Source: JAGXKT01 sp964531695
Lineage (GTDB): Bacteria > Planctomycetota > Phycisphaerae > SM23-33
Assembly (NCBI GenBank): GCA_964531695.1
Contig: CAZHEH010000001.1
Span: forward strand, 248,001-312,000
Direction: 5' to 3'
Length of the DNA stretch: 64,000 bases
Below are positions 20,633-29,082 of the stretch, in pieces. Position 1 is the stretch's first letter, and the number at the start of each line of letters is the position of its first letter. The notes beneath the pieces are model-generated. The model was given only the letters and a program-made list of their open reading frames with translations, searched no databases and was not told the DNA's origin. The position numbers and the translations under genes are program-made.

Positions 20633-20661
20633 TTGACACGACGCCATCAAGCATCTACCTC
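20633..20661 (+). promoter_or_regulatory. Candidate promoter for the Gfo/Idh-AKR pair
   Basis: TTGACA at 20633-20638, a 17-bp spacer and a weak TACCTC at 20656-20661. The start point would lie about 30 bases before the ATG at 20700. The -35 box is perfect and the -10 box poor, so this is tentative. Confidence 0.35.
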
Positions 20662-20699
20662 CATGGCTTCGGACGACCCGAGCCGCGAGGAGACCCGTC

Positions 20700-21719
20700 A
20701 TGCCGAACCGAGTACGCTGGGGCATTCTGGCCACCGGCAGTATCGCCCACAAGTTCGCCAACGGCCTGGCCGACGCCGCCGGGGCCGAGCTGATCGCCGT
20801 CGGTTCCCGCTCCCAGGCCAACGCCGATGCGTTCGGCGACGAGTTCGACATCTCGAACCGCCACGATAGCTATGAATCCCTGGCCGCCGATCCTGAGGTG
20901 GACGCCGTCTACGTCGCAACGCCCCATCCCATGCACCGCCGGGATGCCCTGCTGTGCATCCAACACGGCAAGGCCGTGCTTTGCGAGAAGCCCTTCACCG
21001 TCAACGCCACCCAGGCACGCGAGGTTGTCGCCGCCGCTCGCGCCAAGGGTGTTTTCTGCATGGAAGCGATGTGGACGCGATTTCTGCCCTCACTGGTGCA
21101 GGCGCGTCGCCTGATCGCGGACGGCGCCATCGGCGAGCCGCGCATGGTGGTCGCGAGCTTCGGTTTCCGTTGCGGCTGGGACCCGGAGGGCCGACTCCTG
21201 AACCGGGAGTTGGCCGGCGGCGGGCTGCTGGACGTCGGGGTCTACTGCGTGTCTCTGGCGTCCATGGTCTTCGGGCGTCGGGCCCGGCGGGTGGCGGGCA
21301 TGGCGGACATCGGCGAGACGGGCGTGGACGAGCAGGCCGCCTACATTCTCGATTACGGGGACGGGCGGCTGGCGATGCTGGCCTCGGCCGTGAGGACCGA
21401 CACCCCCAAGCACGCCGACATCATCGGCACGGAAGGTCGAATGCGCCTCGACGAGCCCTTCTTCGCCGCCAAGAGCTTGACGGTTCGCGCCAATGGCAAA
21501 GACGAGGCAATTGAGGCACAGTACGATGGCAACGGCTACAACTGCCAAGCCGAGGAGGTGGCACGTTGCCTGGCCGAGGGGCGGACCGAAAGCGAAATCA
21601 TGCCCCTCGACGAGACCGTGACCATCGTGGAAACGCTCGACGACATCCGGGCCCAGTGGGGCCTGACGTACCCGATGGAATCGCCCGGCGACACCCCAGA
21701 ACAAGCGAGGAACCGATGA
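20700..21719 (+). CDS. Gfo/Idh/MocA family NAD(P)-dependent oxidoreductase
   Basis: Predicted sugar or polyol dehydrogenase of 339 residues. The N-terminal Rossmann fold begins WGILATGSIAHKFANGL; the family Lys motif reads CEKPF; the C-terminal alpha/beta domain contains GGGLLDVGVY. The EAMWTRFLP and WDPEGRLLN segments resemble dimeric dihydrodiol dehydrogenase and 1,5-anhydrofructose reductase-like enzymes, but the substrate cannot be fixed. The stop overlaps the next ATG in ATGA, so it is coupled to the aldo/keto reductase. Confidence 0.9.
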   Translation: MPNRVRWGILATGSIAHKFANGLADAAGAELIAVGSRSQANADAFGDEFDISNRHDSYESLAADPEVDAVYVATPHPMHRRDALLCIQHGKAVLCEKPFTVNATQAREVVAAARAKGVFCMEAMWTRFLPSLVQARRLIADGAIGEPRMVVASFGFRCGWDPEGRLLNRELAGGGLLDVGVYCVSLASMVFGRRARRVAGMADIGETGVDEQAAYILDYGDGRLAMLASAVRTDTPKHADIIGTEGRMRLDEPFFAAKSLTVRANGKDEAIEAQYDGNGYNCQAEEVARCLAEGRTESEIMPLDETVTIVETLDDIRAQWGLTYPMESPGDTPEQARNR

Positions 21720-22696
21720 AGCACGGACGGATTGCACACGTGGACAAACCGATCTCCCGCGTCGTGCAGGGGATGGTCATGATCTCGGACGAGCGCCAGG
21801 ATAAGAGTTCCGCGTTGCTGGACGCCTCGATGGAGCATGGCATCACGACGTTCGACACGGCGTATGTCTATGGCGGCGGATCCAGCGAGCGCGGCTTCGG
21901 CCACTGGGTCGCCGACCGCGGAGTGCGCGACCGTGTCGTCCTGCTGGACAAGGGAGCCCACCCCGACGCGGGGGGCAAGAAGGTCAATGCCGCCGATATC
22001 TCCTCCGACATCACCGAGTCGCTCGACCGGCTTGGCTTCGAGCACATCGATATCTACGTCCTGCACCGGGACGACCCCGAGGTGCCCGTGAGCGAGATCA
22101 TCGACGTGCTCAATGAGCACCACGCGGCCGGGCGCATCGGGGCGTTCGGCGGCTCGAACTGGACGCACGAACGGATCGCGGCGGCCGACGAGTACGCCCG
22201 CGCCAACGGACGGGTCCCCTTCGTGGCCGCGAGCCCGCAACTCTCGCTGGTTGAGATGATCGAGCCGCCGTGGGCCGATTGTCTCAGTGCCAGCGGGCCC
22301 GGCGGCGAAGCCGCGCGCAAGTGGTTTTCGGAAAACGGCCTGGCCGTATTCGCCTGGTCGTCTCTGGCCGGGGGGTTCCTCAGCGGCGTCTTCACGCGGG
22401 AGAACCTGGCCGGCGACGTCAGCGAGTCCGGCCTTCGCAACGCCGGACTGGTGCAGCGGTGCTATGCCGACGAGGACAACTTCCGCCGGCTGGACCGGCT
22501 GCGCGAGCTGGCGGCCGAGCGCGGCGTGTCGGTGGCGCAGGCGGCGTTGGCCTATGTGCTGAGCTTGCCGCTCGATACGTACGCCTTGGCGGCCGGCTGG
22601 GAAGCGGATCAAATCGCCCAGAACGCCGCGGCTGCCGACATCGAGTTGTCCGCGGCCGAGATCGCCTGGCTGGAGCTTCGTAGCGAATCGCGCTGA
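21716..22696 (+). CDS. Aldo/keto reductase
   Basis: NADPH-type carbonyl reductase of 326 residues. The catalytic tetrad is visible: Asp and Tyr in FDTAYVYGGG, Lys in VLLDKGAH and His in YVLHRDD. The ATG at 21716 overlaps the previous stop (ATGA), with GAGG six bases upstream; longer in-frame starts lie inside the previous gene and are rejected. Pairing with a Gfo/Idh enzyme suggests stepwise sugar or inositol oxidation/reduction, by inference only. Confidence 0.92.
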   Translation: MKHGRIAHVDKPISRVVQGMVMISDERQDKSSALLDASMEHGITTFDTAYVYGGGSSERGFGHWVADRGVRDRVVLLDKGAHPDAGGKKVNAADISSDITESLDRLGFEHIDIYVLHRDDPEVPVSEIIDVLNEHHAAGRIGAFGGSNWTHERIAAADEYARANGRVPFVAASPQLSLVEMIEPPWADCLSASGPGGEAARKWFSENGLAVFAWSSLAGGFLSGVFTRENLAGDVSESGLRNAGLVQRCYADEDNFRRLDRLRELAAERGVSVAQAALAYVLSLPLDTYALAAGWEADQIAQNAAAADIELSAAEIAWLELRSESR

Positions 22697-22831
22697 TCCC
22701 TCCGGCCGCGCCAGGCGAGTGGCCCGGCGGGCGGGGCGAATCGTACGCTTCGGCAGAGAGCCGTCGGGGCTCGGCGGAATCCCCCCCGCAGGACCGCCCC
22801 GCCTCTGCGCTCGCTCTCGAGGAGCCAGCCC

Positions 22832-23023
22832 ATGCCCGCCGCACCGCAGCCCGAAGTGGACGTTCCGCGCGCAGACGGCCCGCCGATCGAGGTGGAGGTC
22901 TCGCCCCCGCCGAACGACCGGCCGCGTCCGAACGAATCCGCGCGCTGGCGGACCCGCATCGCCCGCCATCTGGATACCGACGAGGAACGGGCCATCATGG
23001 CCGAGGTCTCGCGCGGCACCTGA
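22832..23023 (+). CDS. Small Pro-rich protein of unknown function
   Basis: An open frame of 63 codons with GAGGAG eight bases before its ATG. The first half is Pro/Glu/Asp-rich (VDVPRADGPPIEVEVSPPPN); the second half is a charged helix-like stretch (RWRTRIARHLDTDEERAIMA). I do not recognise it. The ribosome-binding site and the position 135 bp behind the aldo/keto reductase support it, but its length and composition leave real doubt. Confidence 0.45.
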   Translation: MPAAPQPEVDVPRADGPPIEVEVSPPPNDRPRPNESARWRTRIARHLDTDEERAIMAEVSRGT

Positions 23024-23043
23024 GCCGTACGCCCGCGCGGCAG

Positions 23044-24165
23044 TTACGCATCCCCGGAATCGTCCCCGCCGACCCGCACTGCAAGCGGGCGACAGACGGC
23101 CTGCATTGCCGCCTCGACCGAGCCCTCCTCGCCCGCCTCGGCCAGGCCAACGGTGAAGCAAGCCGGAGTGTGGGTCATCGACTTCTTGAGCCCCAGCCGC
23201 CCGAAGCCGAACACGGTCATGTTCCGCTGCATCGGCCAGTAGGAGTCCCGCTTACGGTCCGCGTCGTGGTTGTACAGGAACAAGGCCCGCTCCAGCTCGG
23301 CATCGCCGAAGTACACCCAGCCGGGTGTTGGCAGCTTCTCGTCCCACTTCCGCCCGGCCGGCGTGCGGGTGCCGCCGGAGCGGACGCAGTAATCCGTGTC
23401 GTAGTCGATCTTCCCGCCGGGCGTGCCCTCGTAGAGGAACCAGTAGGGCTTGGCCGCCGCCAGGACGGTCAGCTTGGCGTGAGTCGGGTAGATGTCCCAG
23501 CGGACGCGCCACTTGCCGCCTTCGGCCTCGGAGACGATCACCGCCTTGAGCGGCCCGGCCGCCACGAGCTTGCTGGTGCACTTCTCGCCGCCGGGGTGGA
23601 AGTAGCCGCCCGGATGCACCAAATTCGGAATGCCGCGGTAGTTCCCCGCCGACCCGCCTTTGGGTCGGTAGGAGATCCAGTCCCTTCCGTCCGCGTCGAT
23701 CAAACTCGCGAAGCCCGCGCCCTTCCTGTGGTACACGTAGGTCGCGTTCGGGGTGACGATCTTCCAGGCGGCCTGGCCCTGGTATTCCTCCAGTTCGGAG
23801 ACCTCGACGAGCGGCTTGGCGGGTTCGCTGCTCTCCTCCGCGGCGAACCGGACGCCGTAGTGGCGCGTCTGCTCCGGGCCTGTTCGCCCATCGAGCAGAA
23901 TGCTCAGCTCGGCCGTGTCCTCGTCGTACTGGGCGGGCACGTCGTCGTCCACCACATCGCCGCTCTCGTTGTACTCGACGACGCTTGCCGGTCCCGCGGG
24001 GGCGACGCCGGTGTCCAAAGGCACGTCGACTACGAGATCGTTCCGCTCGATTCCGGCGGCTTCGACCGTGACGCGCACCACGCCCGGCGTCTTACCCGCC
24101 TCGGCGGCCACCGGCAGCGGCGCAGTCACGGCCGCCAGCGCGGCCCATAGAACGCAGCGGTTCAT
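23044..24165 (-). CDS. Secreted protein of unknown function
   Basis: 373 residues, starting with a signal peptide (MNRCVLWAALAAVTAPLPVAAEA) and no lipobox. The body is rich in beta-type, aromatic segments, for example GRDWISYRPKGGSAGNYRGI and NLVHPGGYFHPGGEKCTSKL, and looks like an all-beta carbohydrate-active or carbohydrate-binding protein, but I cannot assign a family. ATG at 24165 has GGAAGG eight bases upstream. It follows a Gfo/Idh oxidoreductase by 35 bp and is probably cotranscribed, which hints at sugar metabolism. Confidence 0.8.
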   Translation of the reverse strand: MNRCVLWAALAAVTAPLPVAAEAGKTPGVVRVTVEAAGIERNDLVVDVPLDTGVAPAGPASVVEYNESGDVVDDDVPAQYDEDTAELSILLDGRTGPEQTRHYGVRFAAEESSEPAKPLVEVSELEEYQGQAAWKIVTPNATYVYHRKGAGFASLIDADGRDWISYRPKGGSAGNYRGIPNLVHPGGYFHPGGEKCTSKLVAAGPLKAVIVSEAEGGKWRVRWDIYPTHAKLTVLAAAKPYWFLYEGTPGGKIDYDTDYCVRSGGTRTPAGRKWDEKLPTPGWVYFGDAELERALFLYNHDADRKRDSYWPMQRNMTVFGFGRLGLKKSMTHTPACFTVGLAEAGEEGSVEAAMQAVCRPLAVRVGGDDSGDA

Positions 24166-24200
24166 CCGCGGCCTTCCTTTCCCCGAGCGAGGGTCCGGTC

Positions 24201-25256
24201 TCAGGCCAGCTTGACCTCTCGCCCGGTCTTCTGCGAACGGTAGAGCCCGTCCAGGATCGCCATGACCGCCCGGCTCTCGTGCGGAGGCACCGGAACGTCC
24301 CGGTCGCCCATGACCGCCTCGGCGAAGCAGCGGATTTCCTCGTGGTGGGCCCGGGTCTTCGTGTCGCGCACGTCGATCCTGCCGTCAAAGTAATCGTTGG
24401 CGGTCTGGCTGTAGACCTCGCAGCTCGGCCACTGGGCGCCGTAGTTCGTGCCGTACACATCGATCCGCTGCTCTGCGCGCGGCTTCATGTTCAGCATGAA
24501 GCTGCACTCCAGGTTCAGCGCAGCCCCGTCGGCAAAGCGTACCAAGCCGCCGGCGAAGTCCTCCACGTCCACGCCCTTCTTATCGTAGTCTCGGCCGCCC
24601 CACTCGCTGAATACCTCCGGGCGCTTGGAAAGCTTGTTCACGGAAATCCCGCTGACCGAGACCGGCGCGAACTGGTCCATCAGGTGCAGCGCCAGGTCGA
24701 GGATGTGCACGCCGACGTCGATGCAGCACCCGCCGCCGGACTGCTCGTGATAGATGAACCCCGGCCGGGCCGGCAGAAGCCGCCGGCGGTGGTACCACGC
24801 ACGGGCGTAGTAGACCTCGCCGATGGGATTGTCCCGCAGGTACTGCTTGAGCGCTCGGCTGTTGTCCGCGAAGCGCTGGTGCTGGGCGCACATCAGCTTG
24901 GCGCCGCCCGCCTCGGATGCCGCGATCATTGCGTCCACTTCCTTGGGCGTCAGCGCCAGGGGCTTCTCGGACAGCACGTGCTTGCCGGCCTTCAGCGCCG
25001 GCACGGCGTACTTCTTGTGGAAGCGGTTCGGGGCGCAGATGTCGATCACGTCGATGTCATCTCGCTTGAACAGGGGCGACGCCGTCTTGTAGGCGTCGGG
25101 TACGCCGAACTCCCGTGCCCGGCTCACGGCCGCCTCGAGGTTCACGTCCATGCAAGCCACGACCTCGCAGTCCGGCAGCTTCTGCCAGCCCGTGAAGTGG
25201 ATTCTGCTGATGCCTCCGCTACCGATGATGCCCACTCGCAGTTTCCGCTTCGACAC
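24201..25256 (-). CDS. Gfo/Idh/MocA family oxidoreductase
   Basis: 351 residues with an NAD(P)-binding Rossmann start (LRVGIIGSGGISRIHFTGW), the Lys motif SEKPLAL and the C-terminal domain motif GGGCCIDVGVHILDLALHLM. Start is GTG at 25256, with AGGAG nearby; the frame remains open upstream but without homology. Substrate unknown, probably a sugar or an inositol derivative. It leads a two-gene unit with the secreted protein at 23044. It is not closely similar to the Gfo/Idh protein at 20700. Confidence 0.9.
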   Translation of the reverse strand: MSKRKLRVGIIGSGGISRIHFTGWQKLPDCEVVACMDVNLEAAVSRAREFGVPDAYKTASPLFKRDDIDVIDICAPNRFHKKYAVPALKAGKHVLSEKPLALTPKEVDAMIAASEAGGAKLMCAQHQRFADNSRALKQYLRDNPIGEVYYARAWYHRRRLLPARPGFIYHEQSGGGCCIDVGVHILDLALHLMDQFAPVSVSGISVNKLSKRPEVFSEWGGRDYDKKGVDVEDFAGGLVRFADGAALNLECSFMLNMKPRAEQRIDVYGTNYGAQWPSCEVYSQTANDYFDGRIDVRDTKTRAHHEEIRCFAEAVMGDRDVPVPPHESRAVMAILDGLYRSQKTGREVKLA

Positions 25257-25429
25257 GTCCTGTCTCCTGTGCTGTACCGGGCACCGGCCGGCGACTCGGG
25301 TAGGTACCGGAGCGGGCCACTTTGACCGCACCCGGCGATATGTCAAGTGCGTCGGCGGCCCTTTCGCGCGGCAATTCGAAGGCGACGAGGGCCGGGGCAC
25401 GGCGACGGCGACAAAAATACAGCGACGCC

Positions 25430-25495
25430 CGGGTGGAGGGAGACCCTGACGCCGCTGATTTGCTGCAGCCCTGATGCAGGTGGAGGGAGACCTGC
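25430..25495. repeat. Twin hairpins with identical GGAGGGAG loops
   Basis: The 14-mer GGTGGAGGGAGACC occurs at 25431-25444 and again at 25478-25491. Each copy folds: GGGT/ACCC (4 bp) around GGAGGGAG, and TGCAGGT/ACCTGCA (7 bp) around the same loop. In plus sense the loops mimic a Shine-Dalgarno sequence. They lie in the 453-bp gap 25257-25709 between divergent genes, upstream of the promoter at 25603. No gene is seen in that gap. Confidence 0.7.
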
Positions 25496-25602
25496 ACCGT
25501 TCTGGGCACAGCGGAACTAACAAGAACTCTAGCAGTGACTTCGGCCAATGACAAGGGTTTTGATGAGGAATCTTGGCCAGCGCTTCGGCCGTCCCTTGCT
25601 GC

Positions 25603-25631
25603 TTGACAGCGCCCCACGCGCTCCCTAAGCT
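25603..25631 (+). promoter_or_regulatory. Candidate promoter for the 25710 gene and the ABC importer
   Basis: TTGACA (25603-25608), exactly 17 bp, then TAAGCT (25626-25631). The start point would be near 25638, giving a leader of about 70 bases. The -35 box is perfect and the -10 box has half the consensus bases. Confidence 0.5.
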
Positions 25632-25709
25632 ACCCGTCAGCTTCACCCGCGCAACCAGGCCGGTGACCCTGGGGCGTACCCGCCCGGCCGAGCAAGAAGG
25701 ACATCTTGA

Positions 25710-26876
25710 ATGCGCTGCCATCATGCCCGAATGTCAACCGTTGCCCTCTCGGCCGCACTGCTCGCCCTGCCCTGCCTCTGCCGGGCCCAGGTTCGGGGGC
25801 TTGACATCCCCGAGTCCCGCCTGCGCGGACGGCTCAGCGACGATGACAGGGACCGGATTCGCGAGGCCATCGGTGACCTGGTCGGCGACATGGCCGACGC
25901 GGAGACGGCGGAGGAGGTGTACGAGGCCCGCAATGCGTTGACGGACCTGCGGAACGACCTGGACCTCTACCGCGAGCCGAGCCGCCTGTTCGCCTCCACG
26001 GCGGCCGAGGAGCTGCTGAAGCTCATCCAGAACCCCCGCGAGAAGCTCACCCGCCTCAAGGAAGTCAACGCCTGTATGGCCATCACGTCGCTTCGCCGCC
26101 CGGCGGCGGCGACGGCGTACCGGGCCATGCTCTCGCATGCCAGCGGCGCGGTCCGGCACTTCGGCTGGGACGGCTGCCGGTGGGTGGCCATCGACGTCGT
26201 GGCCGGCGACGGCGACGCAGGACCCGGATTCCTGAGCAAGATCGGCGAGGCGGCGAAGGCGGAGTCCTCGCCGATCGTGGCCGAGCAGATGTTCCGCATG
26301 CTGGCCGCGCCAAACACGCCCATGGCGGATATCCCCGAGGAAGAGCGGCTCGCCGCTCGCCGAGAGCTTCTCGGCGCGATGGAACCCGCCTGGCGGACGT
26401 GGTGCCGCCGCGTGCTGCGAGGGTCGGTCGAGGCGGCGCGAAGCTGCGAGACGGCCCTGCCGGGCCTGCGAGCGAGCTATGCACGGTTCGAGGGCGACGA
26501 GGCGACGCGGTCGAAAATTCTGCAGATGCTGGCCGACCTGCTCTGGGCAAGCAGCGAGGCGTACCGGACGGCCGGGGCGGACGGCGCCGTCGCCGAGGCC
26601 AACGCCCGCGTGCTGGAGGCGGTCGAGACGCGCCTGAACGAACTTCTGGGCTCGGACCGGACTTCGGTGTCGAATCCGCTGGGCAGCGGTACAATGGAGC
26701 CGGATGCCAAGGCCAAGGCCGTGCGACGCGCGGCGCTGGAATGGATCGAGCTGCACCTGTCGGGGATGGATGTGAAGAACCCCAGGGATCGCCTCGTCGA
26801 GCCGACCCCGACGCCCTCGACCGGGCCCGCCGAAGAGGGCGACGGTCCGGAAAGCGGCGACGAGAGCGACGAATAG
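25710..26876 (+). CDS. Secreted helical protein of unknown function
   Basis: 388 residues. ATG at 25710 has AAGGA nine bases upstream; a second Met seven codons on is possible. A signal peptide covers about residues 1-26 (STVALSAALLALPCLCRAQ). The body is strongly helical and Ala/Glu/Arg-rich, like armadillo- or HEAT-type proteins but without a clear repeat, and the C-terminal tail is acidic with Pro/Thr. Family not recognised. It precedes the ABC importer by 51 bp in the same direction and may share its transcript. Confidence 0.75.
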   Translation: MRCHHARMSTVALSAALLALPCLCRAQVRGLDIPESRLRGRLSDDDRDRIREAIGDLVGDMADAETAEEVYEARNALTDLRNDLDLYREPSRLFASTAAEELLKLIQNPREKLTRLKEVNACMAITSLRRPAAATAYRAMLSHASGAVRHFGWDGCRWVAIDVVAGDGDAGPGFLSKIGEAAKAESSPIVAEQMFRMLAAPNTPMADIPEEERLAARRELLGAMEPAWRTWCRRVLRGSVEAARSCETALPGLRASYARFEGDEATRSKILQMLADLLWASSEAYRTAGADGAVAEANARVLEAVETRLNELLGSDRTSVSNPLGSGTMEPDAKAKAVRRAALEWIELHLSGMDVKNPRDRLVEPTPTPSTGPAEEGDGPESGDESDE

Positions 26877-26927
26877 CCCCGGCTTCGCGGGGCGGAACGA
26901 CAGCCGGAGGCGCCACGACTCGCCGAG

Positions 26928-29066
26928 ATGATCGCACGCTACCTACTCATCACGCCTCTTCTGATACTGATCGGCTGCGTCGCGGCGAGCTTCTGGGCCG
27001 TTCGGGAGCAGCAGGAGCACGCCGTCGCCCGTCAGGGCGGCCAACTTACCTTCGGCGAAATCGGCGAGCCGGAGACGCTGAATCCCATCACCTCGTCCAC
27101 GGCCGCCGCCAGCGACATTCAGGCATACGTATTCAACGGGCTGGTCAAGGCGGATGAGAACCTGGAGCTGACCGGCGACCTGGCCGAGTCGTGGGTCGTG
27201 ACGCAGGACTCGGCCGCGTTCTTCGAAGACGCGGACGCGGCTGCCGCGGCGTTCGAGCAACTGGAGGCCGCGCGGGACCGCTGGCCCGAAATGCGGCTCA
27301 GCAAGTGCGACGTGGACGGCAGGACGCTGCGGCTGCACCTCGCGGATCCGGCCGGCAAGCCGGCGGCCGGTACGGCATACACCGAGACACTGTTCGAAAT
27401 CGTGGACCAAGCCCTGATTCTGCCCGTATCGGTGCTGACGGTGGCACACGATCCGGGTGCCAAGCTACCGGACGGCACGGAGGCGAAGGAGGAGGCGGTC
27501 CGCGACGTGCTGCGTGCGAAGGCCGAAGACGCCGGAGCGGAGGTGCACGAACTGCTGCAGGTGGCGCCGACGGTCCTGCACGTGAGCATCATCGGGGACG
27601 GGGCGGCCTATCGCGAGGCGCTGTCCGAGCTGACCGAGGGGGAGGAGGCCCCGCTGGGGATTCTCGACCACCTGGATCAGGCGCTGCTGAACGAGCCGAC
27701 CCTCACGTTCCGCCTTCGGAAGGGCGTGCGCTGGCACGACGGGCACCCGTTCACGAGCCAGGACGTGGCCTTCACGTATCGCAGCATGCTCGACCCGCAG
27801 TACAAGTCTCCCCGCAGCAGCAGCTTCTGGCCGGTCAAGGAGGTCGCCACGCCGGATGCGCACACGTTCGCGGCGCGGTACCGGTACCCCTACGGGCAGT
27901 CGGTTCTGAGTTGGGCCCAGGAGATCATCCCGGCACACATCCTTGAGGGAAAGGACGCCGCGTGGTGGGCAGCGAACTACAACGACGACCCTGTGGGCAC
28001 AGGTCCTTTCAAGCTGGCCGAGTGGCAGCGCAACGAGTTCCTGCGCCTCGAAGACAACCCGGACTACTTCGAAGGCGCGCCCAACCTCAATGCTATCGTG
28101 TACCGGGTCATCCCGGACAAGTTCGGAAACCGGGTGGCCTTCGAGTCCGGCGAGTTCGACCTGCGGCAGCTCGATCCGCACCAGGTGGAGGACTACCGTC
28201 GGGAGGACAAGTTCCAGGTCTTCGGCAGTTGGGGCCGACGGTACACGTACATCGGCTGGAACCTCAAGAAGCCGATGTTCGCCGACCGGCGCGTCCGCGT
28301 CGCCCTGGCCCACGCGATCAACATCGAGCCGATCGTGAAGTACGTCTACCACGACCTCGCCCGGCAGTCGAAGGGGACGTTCGCCCAGGGCTCGTGGTAC
28401 GCCAGCGATGACGTCGAGCCGTACCCCTACGACAAGAAGAAGGCACGCGAACTGCTCGCCGAGGCCGGCTGGACCGACACGGACGGCGACGGCTGGCTCG
28501 ACAAGGACGGCAAGCGGTTCGAGTTCAACTTGATCACCAACCAAGGCAACAGCTTGCGCAAGAACATTCAGCTTCTCGTACAGAACGATCTCAAGGAGGT
28601 CGGCATCAAGGTCAACACGGCCGTGTACGAGTGGGCGGTCTTCATCACCCGCTACATCGACACCCGGCAGTTCGACGCCTGCGTGCTGGGTTGGAGCTTG
28701 GGCATCAACTACGACCAGTACACCCTCTGGCACAGCTCGCAGACTGGGCCGAACCAGCAGAATCATTGCAGCTACCGTAACGAGCGGGTGGATGAGCTGC
28801 TGGTGCGGATCCGCACGGAATTCGACCGGGAGCGGATCGCCGAGCTGTGCGCCGAGATGCAGGAGATCATCTACCGCGACCAGCCGTACGCCTTCCTGGT
28901 TCAGCCGTACCTCACTCACGCGCTGTACCGCGGCAAGTTCGTGGTCCGCCGCCCGGACGGCAAGGGGGGCTGGATCGTCGAGCCCGTTCGGAGTACCGAG
29001 GCCGGCTTCACCTACTACAGCCAATGGTGGGCGCCGGCCCACATCGCGCCGGAATTGGCACGGTAA
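26928..29066 (+). CDS. Peptide-type ABC transporter substrate-binding lipoprotein (SBP family 5)
   Basis: Captures peptides or similar ligands outside the inner membrane. It has 712 residues, much longer than the usual 500-550. The signal ends in LILIGC (Cys17), a lipobox. Family features include QLTFGEIGEPETLNPITSS, LRKGVRWHDGHPFTSQDVAF and GTGPFKLAEWQRNEFLRLED. Between AESW (near residue 89) and TFRLRKG (near 260) there is an extra stretch of about 160 residues not found in typical OppA/DppA. It is first in a five-gene operon with two permeases and two ATPases. Confidence 0.92.
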   Translation: MIARYLLITPLLILIGCVAASFWAVREQQEHAVARQGGQLTFGEIGEPETLNPITSSTAAASDIQAYVFNGLVKADENLELTGDLAESWVVTQDSAAFFEDADAAAAAFEQLEAARDRWPEMRLSKCDVDGRTLRLHLADPAGKPAAGTAYTETLFEIVDQALILPVSVLTVAHDPGAKLPDGTEAKEEAVRDVLRAKAEDAGAEVHELLQVAPTVLHVSIIGDGAAYREALSELTEGEEAPLGILDHLDQALLNEPTLTFRLRKGVRWHDGHPFTSQDVAFTYRSMLDPQYKSPRSSSFWPVKEVATPDAHTFAARYRYPYGQSVLSWAQEIIPAHILEGKDAAWWAANYNDDPVGTGPFKLAEWQRNEFLRLEDNPDYFEGAPNLNAIVYRVIPDKFGNRVAFESGEFDLRQLDPHQVEDYRREDKFQVFGSWGRRYTYIGWNLKKPMFADRRVRVALAHAINIEPIVKYVYHDLARQSKGTFAQGSWYASDDVEPYPYDKKKARELLAEAGWTDTDGDGWLDKDGKRFEFNLITNQGNSLRKNIQLLVQNDLKEVGIKVNTAVYEWAVFITRYIDTRQFDACVLGWSLGINYDQYTLWHSSQTGPNQQNHCSYRNERVDELLVRIRTEFDRERIAELCAEMQEIIYRDQPYAFLVQPYLTHALYRGKFVVRRPDGKGGWIVEPVRSTEAGFTYYSQWWAPAHIAPELAR

Positions 29067-29082
29067 CCGGAGTATCAGCGAC

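Noticed and set aside
24201..25724. Extended start for the Gfo/Idh gene up to 25724
   Set aside because: The extra residues overlap the twin hairpins and the divergent gene and have no homology; GTG at 25256 matches the family start.
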